From positions 40,347 to 104,346 of the forward strand of contig JAENRP010000149.1 in assembly GCA_024741835.1 (NCBI GenBank): a stretch of DNA of 64,000 bases. Reading direction: 5' to 3'. A model generated the notes under the pieces. The model was not told where the DNA came from. It did no database searches and was given only the letters and a program-made list of their open reading frames with translations. How positions within the stretch are numbered: the stretch's first letter is position 1; the number at the start of each line of letters is the position of its first letter. Source of the DNA: Diplocarpon mali (Eukaryota; Ascomycota; Leotiomycetes; Helotiales; Drepanopezizaceae). A program made the position numbers and the translations under genes. Positions 1-10,095 of the stretch are shown piece by piece.

Positions 1-154
1 CGCCTGGGAGAGGATAGCAGCATCGTGATGGGCCGAAACGACGCCCGTCAGATAGCAGCATGATGGCTGATGCCGGAGCACCAGCCGAGATTTCGTCGCA
101 GACGGCCCCGTCGTCAGCGAGACGCGCGACGCGAGTTTGAAAGGGGCGGAGACC

Positions 155-213
155 GTGGTGGTGGTGGTGGTTGTGTGGTGGTTGTGTGGTGGTGGTGGTG
201 ATAGTTGTGGTTG
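155..213. repeat. GTG/GTT-rich microsatellite
   Basis: An imperfect run of GTG triplets broken by TTGTGTG. It lies upstream of the first gene, probably in its promoter or leader. Reading it as coding gives a poly-Val/Gly-Trp tract, which argues against a start codon upstream of it. Confidence 0.8.
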
Positions 214-523
214 TCAAGGGCGGCTGACCGAGTTTTCTTCACTGCCCGTCCAGTCCAGTCGATTCTCCTGGTCGAGCAGCTGGAATCAGTCGGTTGGGCG
301 GAGAGGCCACAGCCTCCTCGCCCATGTTTGGAGTGTCTGCGCCGTATGCTCGAGAATGGGAGGCGGCAAGCAACATCTCCTGGGCATCTCTCTTGTAACT
401 CTGTTAAAAGCTGGCTGCATCGACTGCGGGAACCATCATCCAGGAATCCTCGTGCGAAGGTCCCGAATCCCCACCAAGTTGCCATCCCGGTCTGAGATCT
501 CTCTCCCGGTGCTGAGGGTCAAG

Positions 524-2216
524 ATGTCTTCCGAGACCAGAGCCTCGACGGCCGGCTGTCTCTCTCCAGCACCGACGGCGTCTGAGCCTCGCACCTCGCC
601 GTCGATTCTGCGAATACTTGCGCGAGACACCGTCCGCCGCCTCGCTGTCTGCTCCCGACTCGCCGTGGCAATCCCCATCGCCATCCTCCACCGAGTCCCC
701 CAGGTCCGCGCAGTCCCCCAGTACTCCGACGGCGAGCGACTATCCCTCTACAACACCACCGCCCCCGACGCCGACTCGCAGCGTGAGCGCAAATCGCAAG
801 GCAGCGGCCTCTCGTTCAGCGTCGCGCAGTGGGATGCCCGAGGGACGACCATCCGCGCCGGCGGCACCATCGAATTCTGCCTGGGAAACCTGAGTATGGC
901 CATCGACCAGTTGACCCGAGTCAATGCTGCCGAGTACAACGGCGCCGCCGGCGCTCTGAGTCTGCTCCCGACAGCCGGGGCGTTGATCGGGGCGCCCACC
1001 AAGGAGCTCTGGGTGGTGACGAAACTCATGCCGCTGGCCGGCATCCTGTCCATGTTGCTGAGCTTGGGCGGCTCCATGGTCCCGTCGACGGCGAGCGAGT
1101 ACAACCCCTCGGACACGTATACCTACGAGGGCATGATGTCGACGGCGTCGGTCACCAACAAGCACGTCAACATCACCGAGCAGGAGGTCCACGCCGGCCT
1201 GGCCGCGGCCGAGTCTCGAAATGCGCTGCGAGACGAGGTTCTCCAGAGGGTGCAGACCTTTTCCGAGGGAGGCGGCTCCTACCTGAACGTATGGATCGGC
1301 CTGGCCTTTCAACTGGTCTTCGTCGCAGCTCTGATCCTGACCTTGTGGTATGCGCAGCTGGGGGCAGTGATTCCGTGGTGGTGCCAGGTAAAACCTCCCT
1401 TCCACGAGCATTTCTACGGCCTCGACAGCCTCGACAGCCTCGACAGCCTCGACGGCCGCGACAGCCCCGACTAACACCTCCCAGGCCCGCGAATGGATGT
1501 ACTACTGGTATCTCATCGTCGCCATCAGCTCCCTCCTCGAGAATTTCTCCGGCGTCCCCTTCACATACCAGACCACCCTCCGCATCTCCAAGGCCCCCGC
1601 CGGCCTCGAGCTCCCGCGCAACCTGACGAGGATAACGCCCACGGCGCACGAACTGTCCAGCAACCCCTCCCTCTCGACCATCGGCAAGCTGCGCCACGAC
1701 CGGATGAACACGCGCTCCGTCATCACCCTGCCCGGCTCCTACGCCTGGAACCGCAACTGCTTCTACGTCGTCCTCTCCGTCGAGCAGATCAAGACGTGGC
1801 ACGCCTCCCTGCGCGTCTTCTCCAAGGCCTTCAGCGTGGGCGTGTACGCGGTCGGCACGGCGCTCTTCGCGTCGGCGCAGTTCGTCAGCATCACCATCGC
1901 CCTGATGACGCTGTGCATGGTGCTCGGCACCGCCGTCCTGGGCCGGGTGCTGTCCCTCTGGATGGCCCGGTCGCTCATGAGCAACGACCCCATCATCCAC
2001 AAGATCGTGCGCGACGACGCCGCCGCGAGCCGCGAGCTGGACATGATCTTCGCCATCGAGGGCCTGCAGGTCGAGGTCTTGGGCCACATCGTGGTCGACG
2101 GGTACTCGGTCACGCGCCGCTACGAGTGGCTGACGATCAGCAAGTACATTGGCGTCTGCGCGGGCCCGTATGATCTGCGGAGGCTGCAGGCGAAGACTCG
2201 GACGAAGTGGTTTTGA
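524..2216 (+). CDS. Multipass membrane protein of unknown function, two exons
   Basis: Exon 1 is 524-1387 and exon 2 is 1485-2216. They join in phase 0 across a GT-AG intron and give about 531 residues. Hydrophobic stretches that look like membrane segments lie near residues 143-157 and 169-186, strongly at 256-277, at about 294-306, and as a pair at about 403-446. Between them are polar loops with possible N-glycosylation sites (NTT near 77, NIT near 216). The C-terminal ~90 residues are soluble and mixed in charge. Codon use is GC-rich with no RIP damage, unlike everything right of 5597, so the gene is probably functional. The start is uncertain: the frame stays open back to 137, but the upstream stretch is low-complexity, so I chose the Met at 524. 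A further upstream exon is possible. I do not recognise the family; a plasma- or endomembrane protein is inferred from hydrophobicity alone. Confidence 0.75.
1388..1484 (+). other. Intron of the membrane-protein gene
   Basis: 97 bp, GTAAAA donor, CTAAC branch point at 1471-1475 and CCAG acceptor at 1481-1484. The intron carries about four tandem copies of CCTCGACAG. Splicing keeps phase 0 and links two segments whose frames are otherwise incompatible. Confidence 0.85.
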
Positions 2217-2237
2217 GTTGTGGCGGGGTGAGCGCTT

Positions 2238-2305
2238 GCTTGGGTCAAGCTGGTTCGCTTGGATCAGGCTGGTTCGCTTGGATCAGGCTGGTTCGCTTGG
2301 ATCAG
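2238..2305. repeat. 19-bp tandem repeat, about 3.6 copies
   Basis: Units begin at 2238, 2257, 2276 and 2295 with core GCTTGGATCAGGCTGGTTC. It lies just downstream of the stop codon of the membrane-protein gene, so it is probably in the 3' UTR. Confidence 0.85.
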
Positions 2306-2730
2306 TGTACACATGTAAACAACAAACATTCAATCGCAGCAGTAACGAGTCACGAACGGAACGCAAAGTAATCGTAGGAACAAGAACACGAATCATTAAT
2401 CAATCAATCTTTTTTTTTTTCTTCTTCCTTTTCTCTCTTTTCCCATAAACAAAAGAACTCGAGAAAATGACCAAAATAAAAAAATCCCATTCCTACCACA
2501 GCGCGGAAACGTCACCCAAGTCGCCTCCACCTCAACATATTGCTCAGCTTACAGCCTCATCCACAGTCACATCTGCCTCCCCATTACTCATCTACCTAAC
2601 AATAACCCAATCACCCCATCGCTTATCAAGCGCGACACCAACTCCATCCACCGAGCCACTCCTTGGGGATCTAGCGCTGGCTTTTTCTATTTTCAAGGGT
2701 TGATATGACGGTATAAGATGGTAGCGCTAG
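2306..2730. other. Intergenic, no gene recognised
   Basis: It contains a T-rich tract at about 2410-2450. Short open frames here lack codon bias or any recognisable motif. Confidence 0.6.
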
Positions 2731-3048
2731 GGAAGCGCTGGCTACGAGGGGAGTGGAAAATTGGGTTTCTTTGTTTCTTGACTTGTTTGTTTTTATAGAC
2801 AATCTACCCTGGATTGCCTCTGATCTTGAGCTAGAGGGAAGCGCTGGCTATAAAGGGAGTAGAAAATCGGGTTTTTTTTGTTTCTTGACTTGTTTGTTTT
2901 TATAGACAATCTACCCTGGATTGCCTCTGATCTTGAGCTAGAGGGAAGCGCTGGCTATAAAGGGAGTAGAAAAACGGGTTTCTTTGTTTCTTGACTTGTT
3001 TGTTTTTATAGACAATCTACCCTGGATTGCCTCTGATCTTGAGCTGGC
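2731..3048. repeat. 106-107-bp tandem repeat, three copies
   Basis: Units start at 2731, 2837 and 2944, each beginning GGAAGCGCTGGCT and ending near TCTTGAGCT. The copies differ by only a few bases and a T-run length change. They are not RIP-mutated although they are a local duplication. Units this short are below the length usually quoted as needed to trigger RIP. Confidence 0.9.
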
Positions 3049-3479
3049 TCCAGAGAAGCTGAGCCGCCCAGGTTGAGCTTTTGACACAGCGTGCCGCCAA
3101 GTAGCACTGGCTGGTGTCTTTAGCGACTATTGGAAGATTTTATGGCCTGTTCAAACCGAGATTCCGAGGGATAATCCAATCCTGATACTCGAAAACCATG
3201 GCGTTTGTATACCTTGGATATCGCGCTTAAGGCTGTTGGTAGAGTCAACACAAGGTATAAATCTTTACTTTGGTTTCTAAATACTACCTTGGTACCACCA
3301 AGAACAAGAGAAACAGCGCTCTGCACGCAGTCATACAGCATCCTACGCAGTGTAACAAAGGCCACTCTATTATCCGTCAGAACTCTGCCCGCAAATTGCC
3401 CAACTTCGCTCACTTGCTCACTTGCTCACGCTCAACTACGCCCTCCATCTGCGTGGATACACCTTTCCATGTTTCGGCC
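3049..3479. other. Intergenic, no gene recognised
   Basis: This is the upstream region of the P450 pseudogene. The frame running into the P450 is open back to an ATG at 3270, but its residues do not resemble a P450 N-terminus, so the true start exon is not identified. Confidence 0.5.
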
Positions 3480-4852
3480 TCTTCAGTAGTCCGTCTACTG
3501 ATCGGAGCATGGCTCCTCTTCCACTTCGCCCAAGCTATCTATCGGCTATACTTCAGCCCTATTGCGAGGCTTCCAGGACCGAAGCTGGCGGTGCTGAGCC
3601 TCTGGTATGGGATGATGGCCATTCGAAAAAACAAAATGACGGACTGACGATAATCCAGGTACGAGTTCTACGCCGATGTGATACTCGGAGGACAGTATAC
3701 GTTCAAAATCGCTCGAACGCATGCAAGATACGGTCCCATCATCCGCATCAACCCTTTCGAGCTGCATGTGTCGACCGCCGACTTGTATGCGAAGCTGTAT
3801 TCAGGTCCGGGCAAGCGCCGCCGCTGATGGAACTGGTTCACGGCCCAGTTCGGGCTACCCGGGTCAATGGTCGGTACAGACGATCATGATTCTCACCGCA
3901 TCAGCCGCGCAGCTCTCCACCCCTTCTTCTCCAACACAGCAGCAAGATAACTACAGCGATAATCGACGACCGGGCTGCGGCATTGCTACGTCGTTTTGAA
4001 GAGTTCCAGGTGTCCAGGCCGCCGATGAACCTGACTTATGTATCTTCTGCCTTGACGAATGGTACGTGCCGCCGATGCTTGGACTGGCCAGACCTCTGAC
4101 CCGACTCCAGACATCGCTCCAGAATATGCGTTTGCGCGGTCCGATCATCGAGTCGAGCACCCTGACTTGGAGCGGACGTTTCACGATGCTGAGTTGCAGG
4201 AAGTACCTCAAGTGCCGTGATCAAGCGGTGGCCCTGGATCTTGCCTCTGATGCAGTCGCTGCCCGATTCCTGCATGACCTGGCTCGACCCAAACATGAAA
4301 TCATATTTTGCGCTTCAACAAGATACATCCTTCTGGCGAGCTGCTAATCCGCCCACGAGCTGCCCTATCTAACTGGCTGCGTGAAAGAATCGATCAGGCT
4401 GAGCTACGGTCTCCACGAGACTTCAGCGGATCGCACCCGATGAGACGCGCATTCTCAACGACGGCCAGAAGAACTGGCACATACCTCCAGGAATACCCGT
4501 TGGCATGACCAGCGTTCTCGTTCACCACGACGAGTCCGTATTTCCAGATTCGAGAAGTTTTCTCCCAGAAAGATGGATCGGCCATCCCCACCTTGATAGG
4601 GACCTAGTGTCGTTCTCGAGAGGGTCGAGAATGTGTATTGGCGTCCATCTCGCGCACGCAGAGCTCTATATCACCATGGCAAGAATATTTCAGGCGTATG
4701 GAAGCAAGGATATGCGGCTCGATAGCGATCAGGGCTATCTTGAGTTGTTTGAGACAACTCGTGATGATGTGGAGCTCAGAAGAGATGCTTTCATTCCTGT
4801 GGCAAAGGCTGGGTCGGAGGGGGTGCGAATCAATGTCAAAAAGGGGGTATAG
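3480..4852 (+). pseudogene. Cytochrome P450 pseudogene, I-helix deleted
   Basis: A microsomal P450 in pieces. An N-terminal membrane anchor is followed by the proline-rich hinge LPGPK (near 3567). Intron 1 is 3605-3658, and splicing it gives LWYEFYADV. Then come YGPIIRINPFELHV, GPGKRR and an in-frame TGA at 3825-3827 directly before WNWFTAQFG. Intron 2 is 4062-4110, and splicing it gives TNDIAPEYAFARS. The K-helix ExxR motif is ESIR (4387-4398), PERW is near 4565-4576, and the heme loop FSRGSRMCIG with its Cys ligand is at 4613-4642. The frame shifts near 3935, 4218 and 4408. Near 4345 the sequence jumps from the region before the I-helix to LPYL just before the K-helix, so the oxygen-activating AGxxT helix (roughly 110 residues) is missing. 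Motifs resemble the trichodiene-oxygenase-like fungal P450 group, which is an inference. The damage is indels rather than RIP. It cannot encode an active enzyme. Confidence 0.85.
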
Positions 4853-5596
4853 CGCGGTCCTGAGCGAATATTTCCTCACTCTGTAGGAAAGCCTCTGGTC
4901 AAGATGCTCAGTCCACAGGACAAGAATCCAACGGGCAGGTATCATGACTACAACGTAAGTTACCATGAGCAGTTCCTCAATATCAGGCGAGTTGCGTCTA
5001 GAAAACGCCTGATATAACTCCACCGAGAAAGTATCATAACCTCTCAAGCCTTGAGGAATGGCAAGCAAGAAACGAATTGCGAAACTGATAGAGCTCGGGC
5101 TAGGCTCGAAAGCGGATATTTATAACTGTAAAGGTTACACATATGAAACCATTTCAAAGAGAAAATAAAAAGTAGAATTGTTTCGTAGTCTGAAATACAA
5201 CCTTAACAACGATAAAGCGCTGGCGCGCTGTTCGTCTCTGGCAGGATTCCAAATACCACTTCGCTTAGGCTCTAGCTTGTTGACACAGGCCCGGCGGGTA
5301 GATACTACAGCCTATCAACAGGCTCAGAGGGGATCGGGGTGGGTGAAGGAAGAGGACGACGCCTAGCTTAAGTCGGCAATATGTCGAGAAACTGACGAAG
5401 CACAGTGATTCCCCCATAGTTCATGCTTGGTCCTCCGCCAATGTGTCGAGAGTATATCGTCTGAGCTTTTCGGTGGACCCGACGAAGCTCTTGCTCCCGC
5501 TCCTCAGCGAGAAGGCAAATCCGCTCTACATCTGTTGGATTCACAAGGTGTGCACACTAAGAGGGAGGGATAATTGATTCTGTTGTTGGTTGTATT
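4853..5596. other. Unique DNA between P450 pseudogene and the retroelement nest
   Basis: Base composition is still balanced. No gene is recognised; short frames here (for example 5178-5366) show no motif. The stretch ends abruptly at the LTR of Copia-A. Confidence 0.6.
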
Positions 5597-5820
5597 TGTA
5601 GCAAGGAGGTTCTCTGATAGTGAACTTGATAGTAAACTAGAAGAGAGGGCACGAAGAAGTATGAGGTGCAAACGACGATATTAGGTGTCTTGATTTATAA
5701 GAGCTCTCTAACTACGAGCTATTTAATAAGGGCTACTACTAAGTCATATAGCAAGTCATATGATATATTATATATATAGTGTATTATATGATAGATTATA
5801 TAACAAATATATAACGGGCA
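5597..5820 (-). repeat. LTR of Copia-A (3' LTR)
   Basis: Begins TGTAGCAAGGAGG and ends ATAACGGGCA on the plus strand. The outer end is secure: the same terminal sequence recurs at 55685, where it directly abuts the primer-binding site. The inner end at 5820 is inferred from a CA terminus and is less certain, because no clear polypurine tract adjoins it. Confidence 0.65.
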
Positions 5821-6120
5821 TTCCTGCAATATACCTCTTTAGGGAGACCTTTAAAGGTACTTGCTAGTAATACATATGATATTATAACTTTTATTATAAT
5901 CTACAATTTCGTATAAAAAATCAACCTGCAGATATAGGAAATAGAGTAGAGTTCGCTAGTGCGCTCTACTCTAGAGTAGGAAATCCACCCTTTAGTAAAT
6001 CAAAATCAACTCGCGGGCCTGGCCTAGGAGTAAAAAAAATCACCCTTTAATAGAAGTGTAAAAAAAAAATCACCTTATAATAGAGGTATAAAAAAAATCA
6101 CCCCTTAATTGAGGTACAGA
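5821..6120 (-). other. Copia-A 3' non-coding region with short A-rich repeats
   Basis: Between the LTR and RNase H. It has near-tandem units of a run of A followed by ATCACC and TAATAGA (about 6029-6115), and one 24-bp palindrome at 6009. Confidence 0.6.
6009..6032. repeat. 24-bp palindromic repeat, Copia-A 3' region
   Basis: Least mutated example of the type: left arm ACTCGCGGGCC and right arm GGCCTAGGAGT around one central base. The arms can pair with a few mismatches. Confidence 0.85.
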
Positions 6121-7914
6121 ACCTTTATATTTAACAATTTAATAAAGGCAGCGTAGTTGGAGCTATTTAAGCTCTTAGTAAGTCTATCGGCGGTATTATC
6201 TTTAGTATTAGTATACCAAAGGTTTAAATAGCCTTTCTAAAGCTCTTGCCGAATATAATAGAACTTGATATTAATATGCTTTATTTTCTAATAATATTTA
6301 AGGTTTTTAATAAGATAAAGGGCTCCTTAGTTATTATAGATTATCTCGACTTTAGTAGCATTATCGCTAGTATAGCCTATTTCCTTAAGTACCTAGCGTA
6401 TTTAAGAGGCCTCTTATGCGAATTTGCATATAGCGATATACTCTACTTCTATAGATAAGAGAGCGATAATAGTCTATCGCTTAAAGGAGGTAGTAATTAT
6501 ACTATTATTAAGGAAGAAGACGGCCCTAGAATAGGAGGCTCTAGTTCTTCTATTACCTGCTTAGTTAGAATCGCAGTAGCTATGCAATTTCTAAAGCTTT
6601 AGGTCAGTTCTTTTGCTTCTAAAGGTAGTATAATAGAATCGCGTTTCCTATAAGTACTATAAAACTCGTTTTAAAGCTATTATATATTATAGTAAAGGGT
6701 TAGTAAGGAATTTGCTAAGAATAGAGCAGTAGTATAGTATATCCTAACGCGTATAGTGCGCAAGGTACTATAGAGAACTATAGATCTCTTAGTATAGCTT
6801 TACTTCTTATAGAGTGGCTTAGCCTTCAAATTTGATTATATGAACTTTATAACTATTAGCAAAAGGCGTTAGTACGCTCTTACAATTAATTATATAAAAA
6901 CGTTTAAGAACCTTATTAATATAGGCGTTTTAATAAAGCGAGATCGTTCTATTTTATCGATCTTTAACTATATATACTCTTAAGAAGTAGTTAGCCAGTT
7001 CGCTACTTATAATCTTAAAGAGGTTGCGAAGATCTCTCTTAAACTTATTATATATATCACCTTTCTTAGCTACTATAAGGAAGTCGTTAATGTAGGTAAT
7101 AATAAGAATCCGAGAGGCGCGGTTGATATATATGTAATTGTTAGTATTAAAAGGTTAAAAATCGAGCTTTTGCAGCTCGGACCGTAGCTTTTCTTACTAT
7201 AGTCGTAGAGATTGCTTTAAGCTATATAAGGCCTTAAGAAGCTTAAGATAGTATTCTTAAGGTAAAAGAATAACCTTATCTTAAGTATATTTAAAAGGTA
7301 ACTTGATATAGATATTAGAGTTAGCTTTTAAATTAAGGAAAGCTATCTTAATATCGAACTAATTTAACTTAAAGTTATAAAGAGCTGCGAGTGCAATTGC
7401 AATCTTTTAAATGGCAGATTTGCAGACGCTAGCGAAGGTTTGGTTATAATCTTGACCTTATTATTATATATAGCCTTATATAACGAATCTGACCTTCTAT
7501 TAAGAGATTTCCCTATTTTAGTCTCTTTTTATTTTAAAAATAAGCCTTGATCTAAGTACTCTATTATCTTTAGAGAGTTTTAAGCGTTTTACTACCATTT
7601 ATATATTCTTATAAGCGAGGGAATTATACTTAGAGTTGATCGCAGATTACTATTTATTAGCATTAGCGTAAGAGAGGGCTTATTCGACTGTTTTCAGGTC
7701 ATTTGGGTAAGGAGAGTCGAGTAAGGCTATATAGAAGGCGCCTAAATAGGCTTTCTTATTATTAGAATTGTTAGCTTTGAATCTAAGAGCAGTAGAGCGA
7801 GTAGCTCTCTTCTTAAAAGGCTAAGGGTAAGCCTTGTTCTTTAAACTAGGAGGTCTTCCTCTCTTTCTTAGAGTTAGAAGGTCAGCTTTATTAGCTTCTC
7901 TTAAATCAGAATTG

Positions 7915-8040
7915 ACTCCTAGTCCTGGCTTAAGAGTGAAATCATTGTAAGAGTCAGTATTGACTTGCGGTCCCGGCCTAGGAGTAAAATCATTATTATC
8001 GTAAGAGTCAGAATTGACTTACGGTCCTGGCCTAAGAGTG
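7915..8040. repeat. Three 24-bp palindromes in Copia-A pol
   Basis: Starts at 7915, 7963 and 8017; spacings 48 and 54, both multiples of three. They lie between integrase and reverse transcriptase. Confidence 0.85.
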
Positions 8041-9429
8041 AAATCACCTCTTAATTACGGCTTTATAATTAGGCCATCTTTATCGAATCGAATGTAAGAT
8101 AATTGAATAATCTTTTCACCTATTTGCGATAGTATATAGATTTAATAGATACTTTTACTATCAAATCCGATAAGAGTACTTACCTTTGCTTTTAAAGCGA
8201 GTTTATTGCTTTAAGTTCGCCTTTCTTTCTTAATTAGTATATAGACGCGATAGCTTAGTACTCGAAGATGCTTAACTAAGGGAGTATAAGGCTTATTAGG
8301 CTCGATATTATCCTAAAAGACCTTATATAAAGTCTTGCCGCTAAGAATATTAGAGGTAGTAAGATTAGTAATATATATTATCAAAAGAAGGAGGTAAGGC
8401 TAGAGAAAGAAGGGGATATTTTAATTAATTATAGTTATTTATAACTTTTCTATTAGTATGCAAATTAATCATTTTAATCTGCTATCTTATTCTAATATAT
8501 ATAAAGTAGATTCTTCTAAAATCATACTAAGGTTTTCTACAAGTATTCGCATCTATATAAGAGAGTACTCTTTGCCTCTATCAGTTCTCTACCGCTTGAT
8601 TATACGATTATATTAAGTTTATAAAAGGCTGATTATCTTCTTATTTGCCTTAAAGGCATTAGATTTATTTATATAAGTCTATTCCTACTTAGCTATTATA
8701 GCTGCGCAAGTGAAGATAGAAGCGTATTTATAGCTATTAAGGCTAGTTGGCTTTAAATGAACCACATTAATATATAGCTTATCAAATGCCTTCGTAGGTC
8801 GAGGGCGAGCTAAACGTTTATTAATATATTAAAGAGGTCTGCCTTTCTTATAAGGAGCGCAAATTCGCATCTTCCTTAATTTCGTTTCCTTAATCTATAT
8901 ATTAATAATAGCAGATTAGGTCTTTCTAACCGTTTATAGGCTAGCGTGGCTTAATCGACGGTACTAGAGCTTAATATTAAAAGGTCTATTCTCAATAGCA
9001 GCTAAGAGAGCATATCCACTTATATAATTAAAGGAGTTAGTAAAAGGCTATTCCTTATTAATATATATATTATTATCGATAGTGCAAATTTCCTTCTTAT
9101 TAAATAGGAATAGCTTGCCATTTCGATAGAAGCCTTTGATTTTATTAAGTTTACTACCTAAGTATAGGCAGATAGGTAATTAAGGTATATAAAGAGTATT
9201 AATTAACTTAAGAATATATACCTTTCTATTAGATTTAAGTGCATTGACTTTGCAAGTACTAATGCTAAGAGGTTGAACAGATCTATTAACTATACTTAAG
9301 GAGGGTAGATTATCTTAAGCAGTATAGGAAGTAAACTTAAAGAGATTATTAGAAACGTGCTTACTAATACCTATATTATATAGCTAATAATTCCTCAATT
9401 TTAATAAGAAGTAGAAGGTAGAAGAATTG

Positions 9430-9507
9430 AGTCCTAGGCCCAGCCTGCGAGTGGAAATTGGCCCTAGGGAGGAGTCTGAATTAAGTCCTAGGCCCGGCTC
9501 GCGAATG
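9430..9507. repeat. Two 24-bp palindromes in Copia-A gag region
   Basis: Starts at 9430 and 9484, 54 bases apart, in the opposite orientation to the 7915 group. Each is followed by a second shared motif, ATTGGCCCTAGGG. Confidence 0.8.
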
Positions 9508-9799
9508 AGAATTGGCCCTAGGGTTAATAATAGCATAGTATGCTTAAAGAGGTCATTATCTAACTCTTTATCTTCCTTTTAAATCTTCTTAAAAGGCTTC
9601 TTGCCTTTTGGTAATAATAGCAAGGACTTATCGTCCTTGCCTTTAAGGTGATAGAATATATACTTCTTTCCTAAATCCTTCTCTTAGGCCTCTCTTTTCG
9701 ATTTATTAATTATAAAGCAATCTTCTGCCTTATGGTATGGCTCTAGTTGCTTACAATAAGGATAAGGGGAGTTAGGGAAGTTAGGGGAGTTAGTAGTAT

Positions 9800-10076
9800 T
9801 ATTACGACTTGCTCTCGAGCGTATAGAAGGCGAGAATCGAATGACGCTGACTGTATTACCTCAAGAGGTACGCTATGTAATTGAGAAGAAAAGATAAAGA
9901 AGAAGAGAGAGTCTTTAGTAGAGCTCCTCTAGAATAAGTACAAGTGCTTCACTAGCGCGCATATAATCTAGCTACCTCGCTACTTTAGCGTATACTTGAC
10001 TTTGATATATAATAGATATATAATATAACTATACATAACTATACACATAAACTATGCATATGATGCGGCTATAATA
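9800..10076 (-). repeat. Gypsy-1 3' LTR
   Basis: 277 bp, termini TATTAC and TAATA, consistent with RIP-altered TG...CA. It matches 54233-54509 over its whole length, with differences that are mainly transitions. This copy has lost all four CACGTG palindromes still present in the other LTR. Confidence 0.9.
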
Positions 10077-10095
10077 TTACCCTCCCCCTTTGAAA
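10077..10095 (-). other. Polypurine tract of Gypsy-1
   Basis: On the minus strand reads AAAGGGGGAGGG directly before the LTR. This is the expected second-strand primer and fixes the orientation of the element. Confidence 0.8.

Larger units (their letters stand above)
6121..9790 (-). pseudogene. Copia-A gag (C-terminal part) - integrase - reverse transcriptase - RNase H, RIP-inactivated
   Basis: Read leftward. A gag zinc knuckle is at about 9722-9772 (form YPYC-KQLEPYHKAEDC, first Cys changed to Tyr). It is followed by protease/integrase-like sequence (about 8060-9400). The start of reverse transcriptase reads QDYNQTFASV (about 7415-7460), and its catalytic loop reads YIND at 7083-7094 where Copia has YVDD. 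RNase H lies to the left (about 6120-7000). Both the Cys-to-Tyr and Asp-to-Asn changes are what G-to-A RIP on the coding strand produces. Many in-frame TAG/TAA stops make it non-functional. Individual domain edges are approximate because the frame is broken. Confidence 0.8.
5597..9799 (-). mobile_element. Copia-A, 3' part (outermost element of the nest)
   Basis: Left portion of a Ty1/Copia element read on the minus strand, from the 3' LTR through pol to the middle of gag. The remaining gag, primer site and 5' LTR remnant lie at 54510-55715. The two parts are separated by Gypsy-1 with a 5-bp duplication AGTAT (9795-9799 and 54510-54514). Rejoined, the element is about 5.6 kb, normal for Copia. 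Stops are spread through all coding parts. Confidence 0.85.

Noticed and set aside
740..1477. Long open frame antisense to the first gene (245 codons)
   Set aside because: It mirrors the GC-rich exon 1 and intron on the other strand, with low-complexity Val-Glu-Ala repeats from the CCTCGACAG units. Exon structure and membrane segments support the plus strand.
4604..5068. 154-codon minus-strand frame
   Set aside because: It overlaps the conserved P450 heme-binding region antisense and has no motif of its own.
5178..5366. 62-codon plus-strand frame near the nest boundary
   Set aside because: Short, no homology recognised, no splice or context support.
9800..10076. Miniature inverted-repeat element, because the termini TATTAC and GTAATA are inverted
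   Set aside because: The direct repeat at 54233-54509, a neighbouring polypurine tract and the AGTAT duplication show it is an LTR. The inverted termini are those of an LTR whose TG and CA have been changed by RIP.
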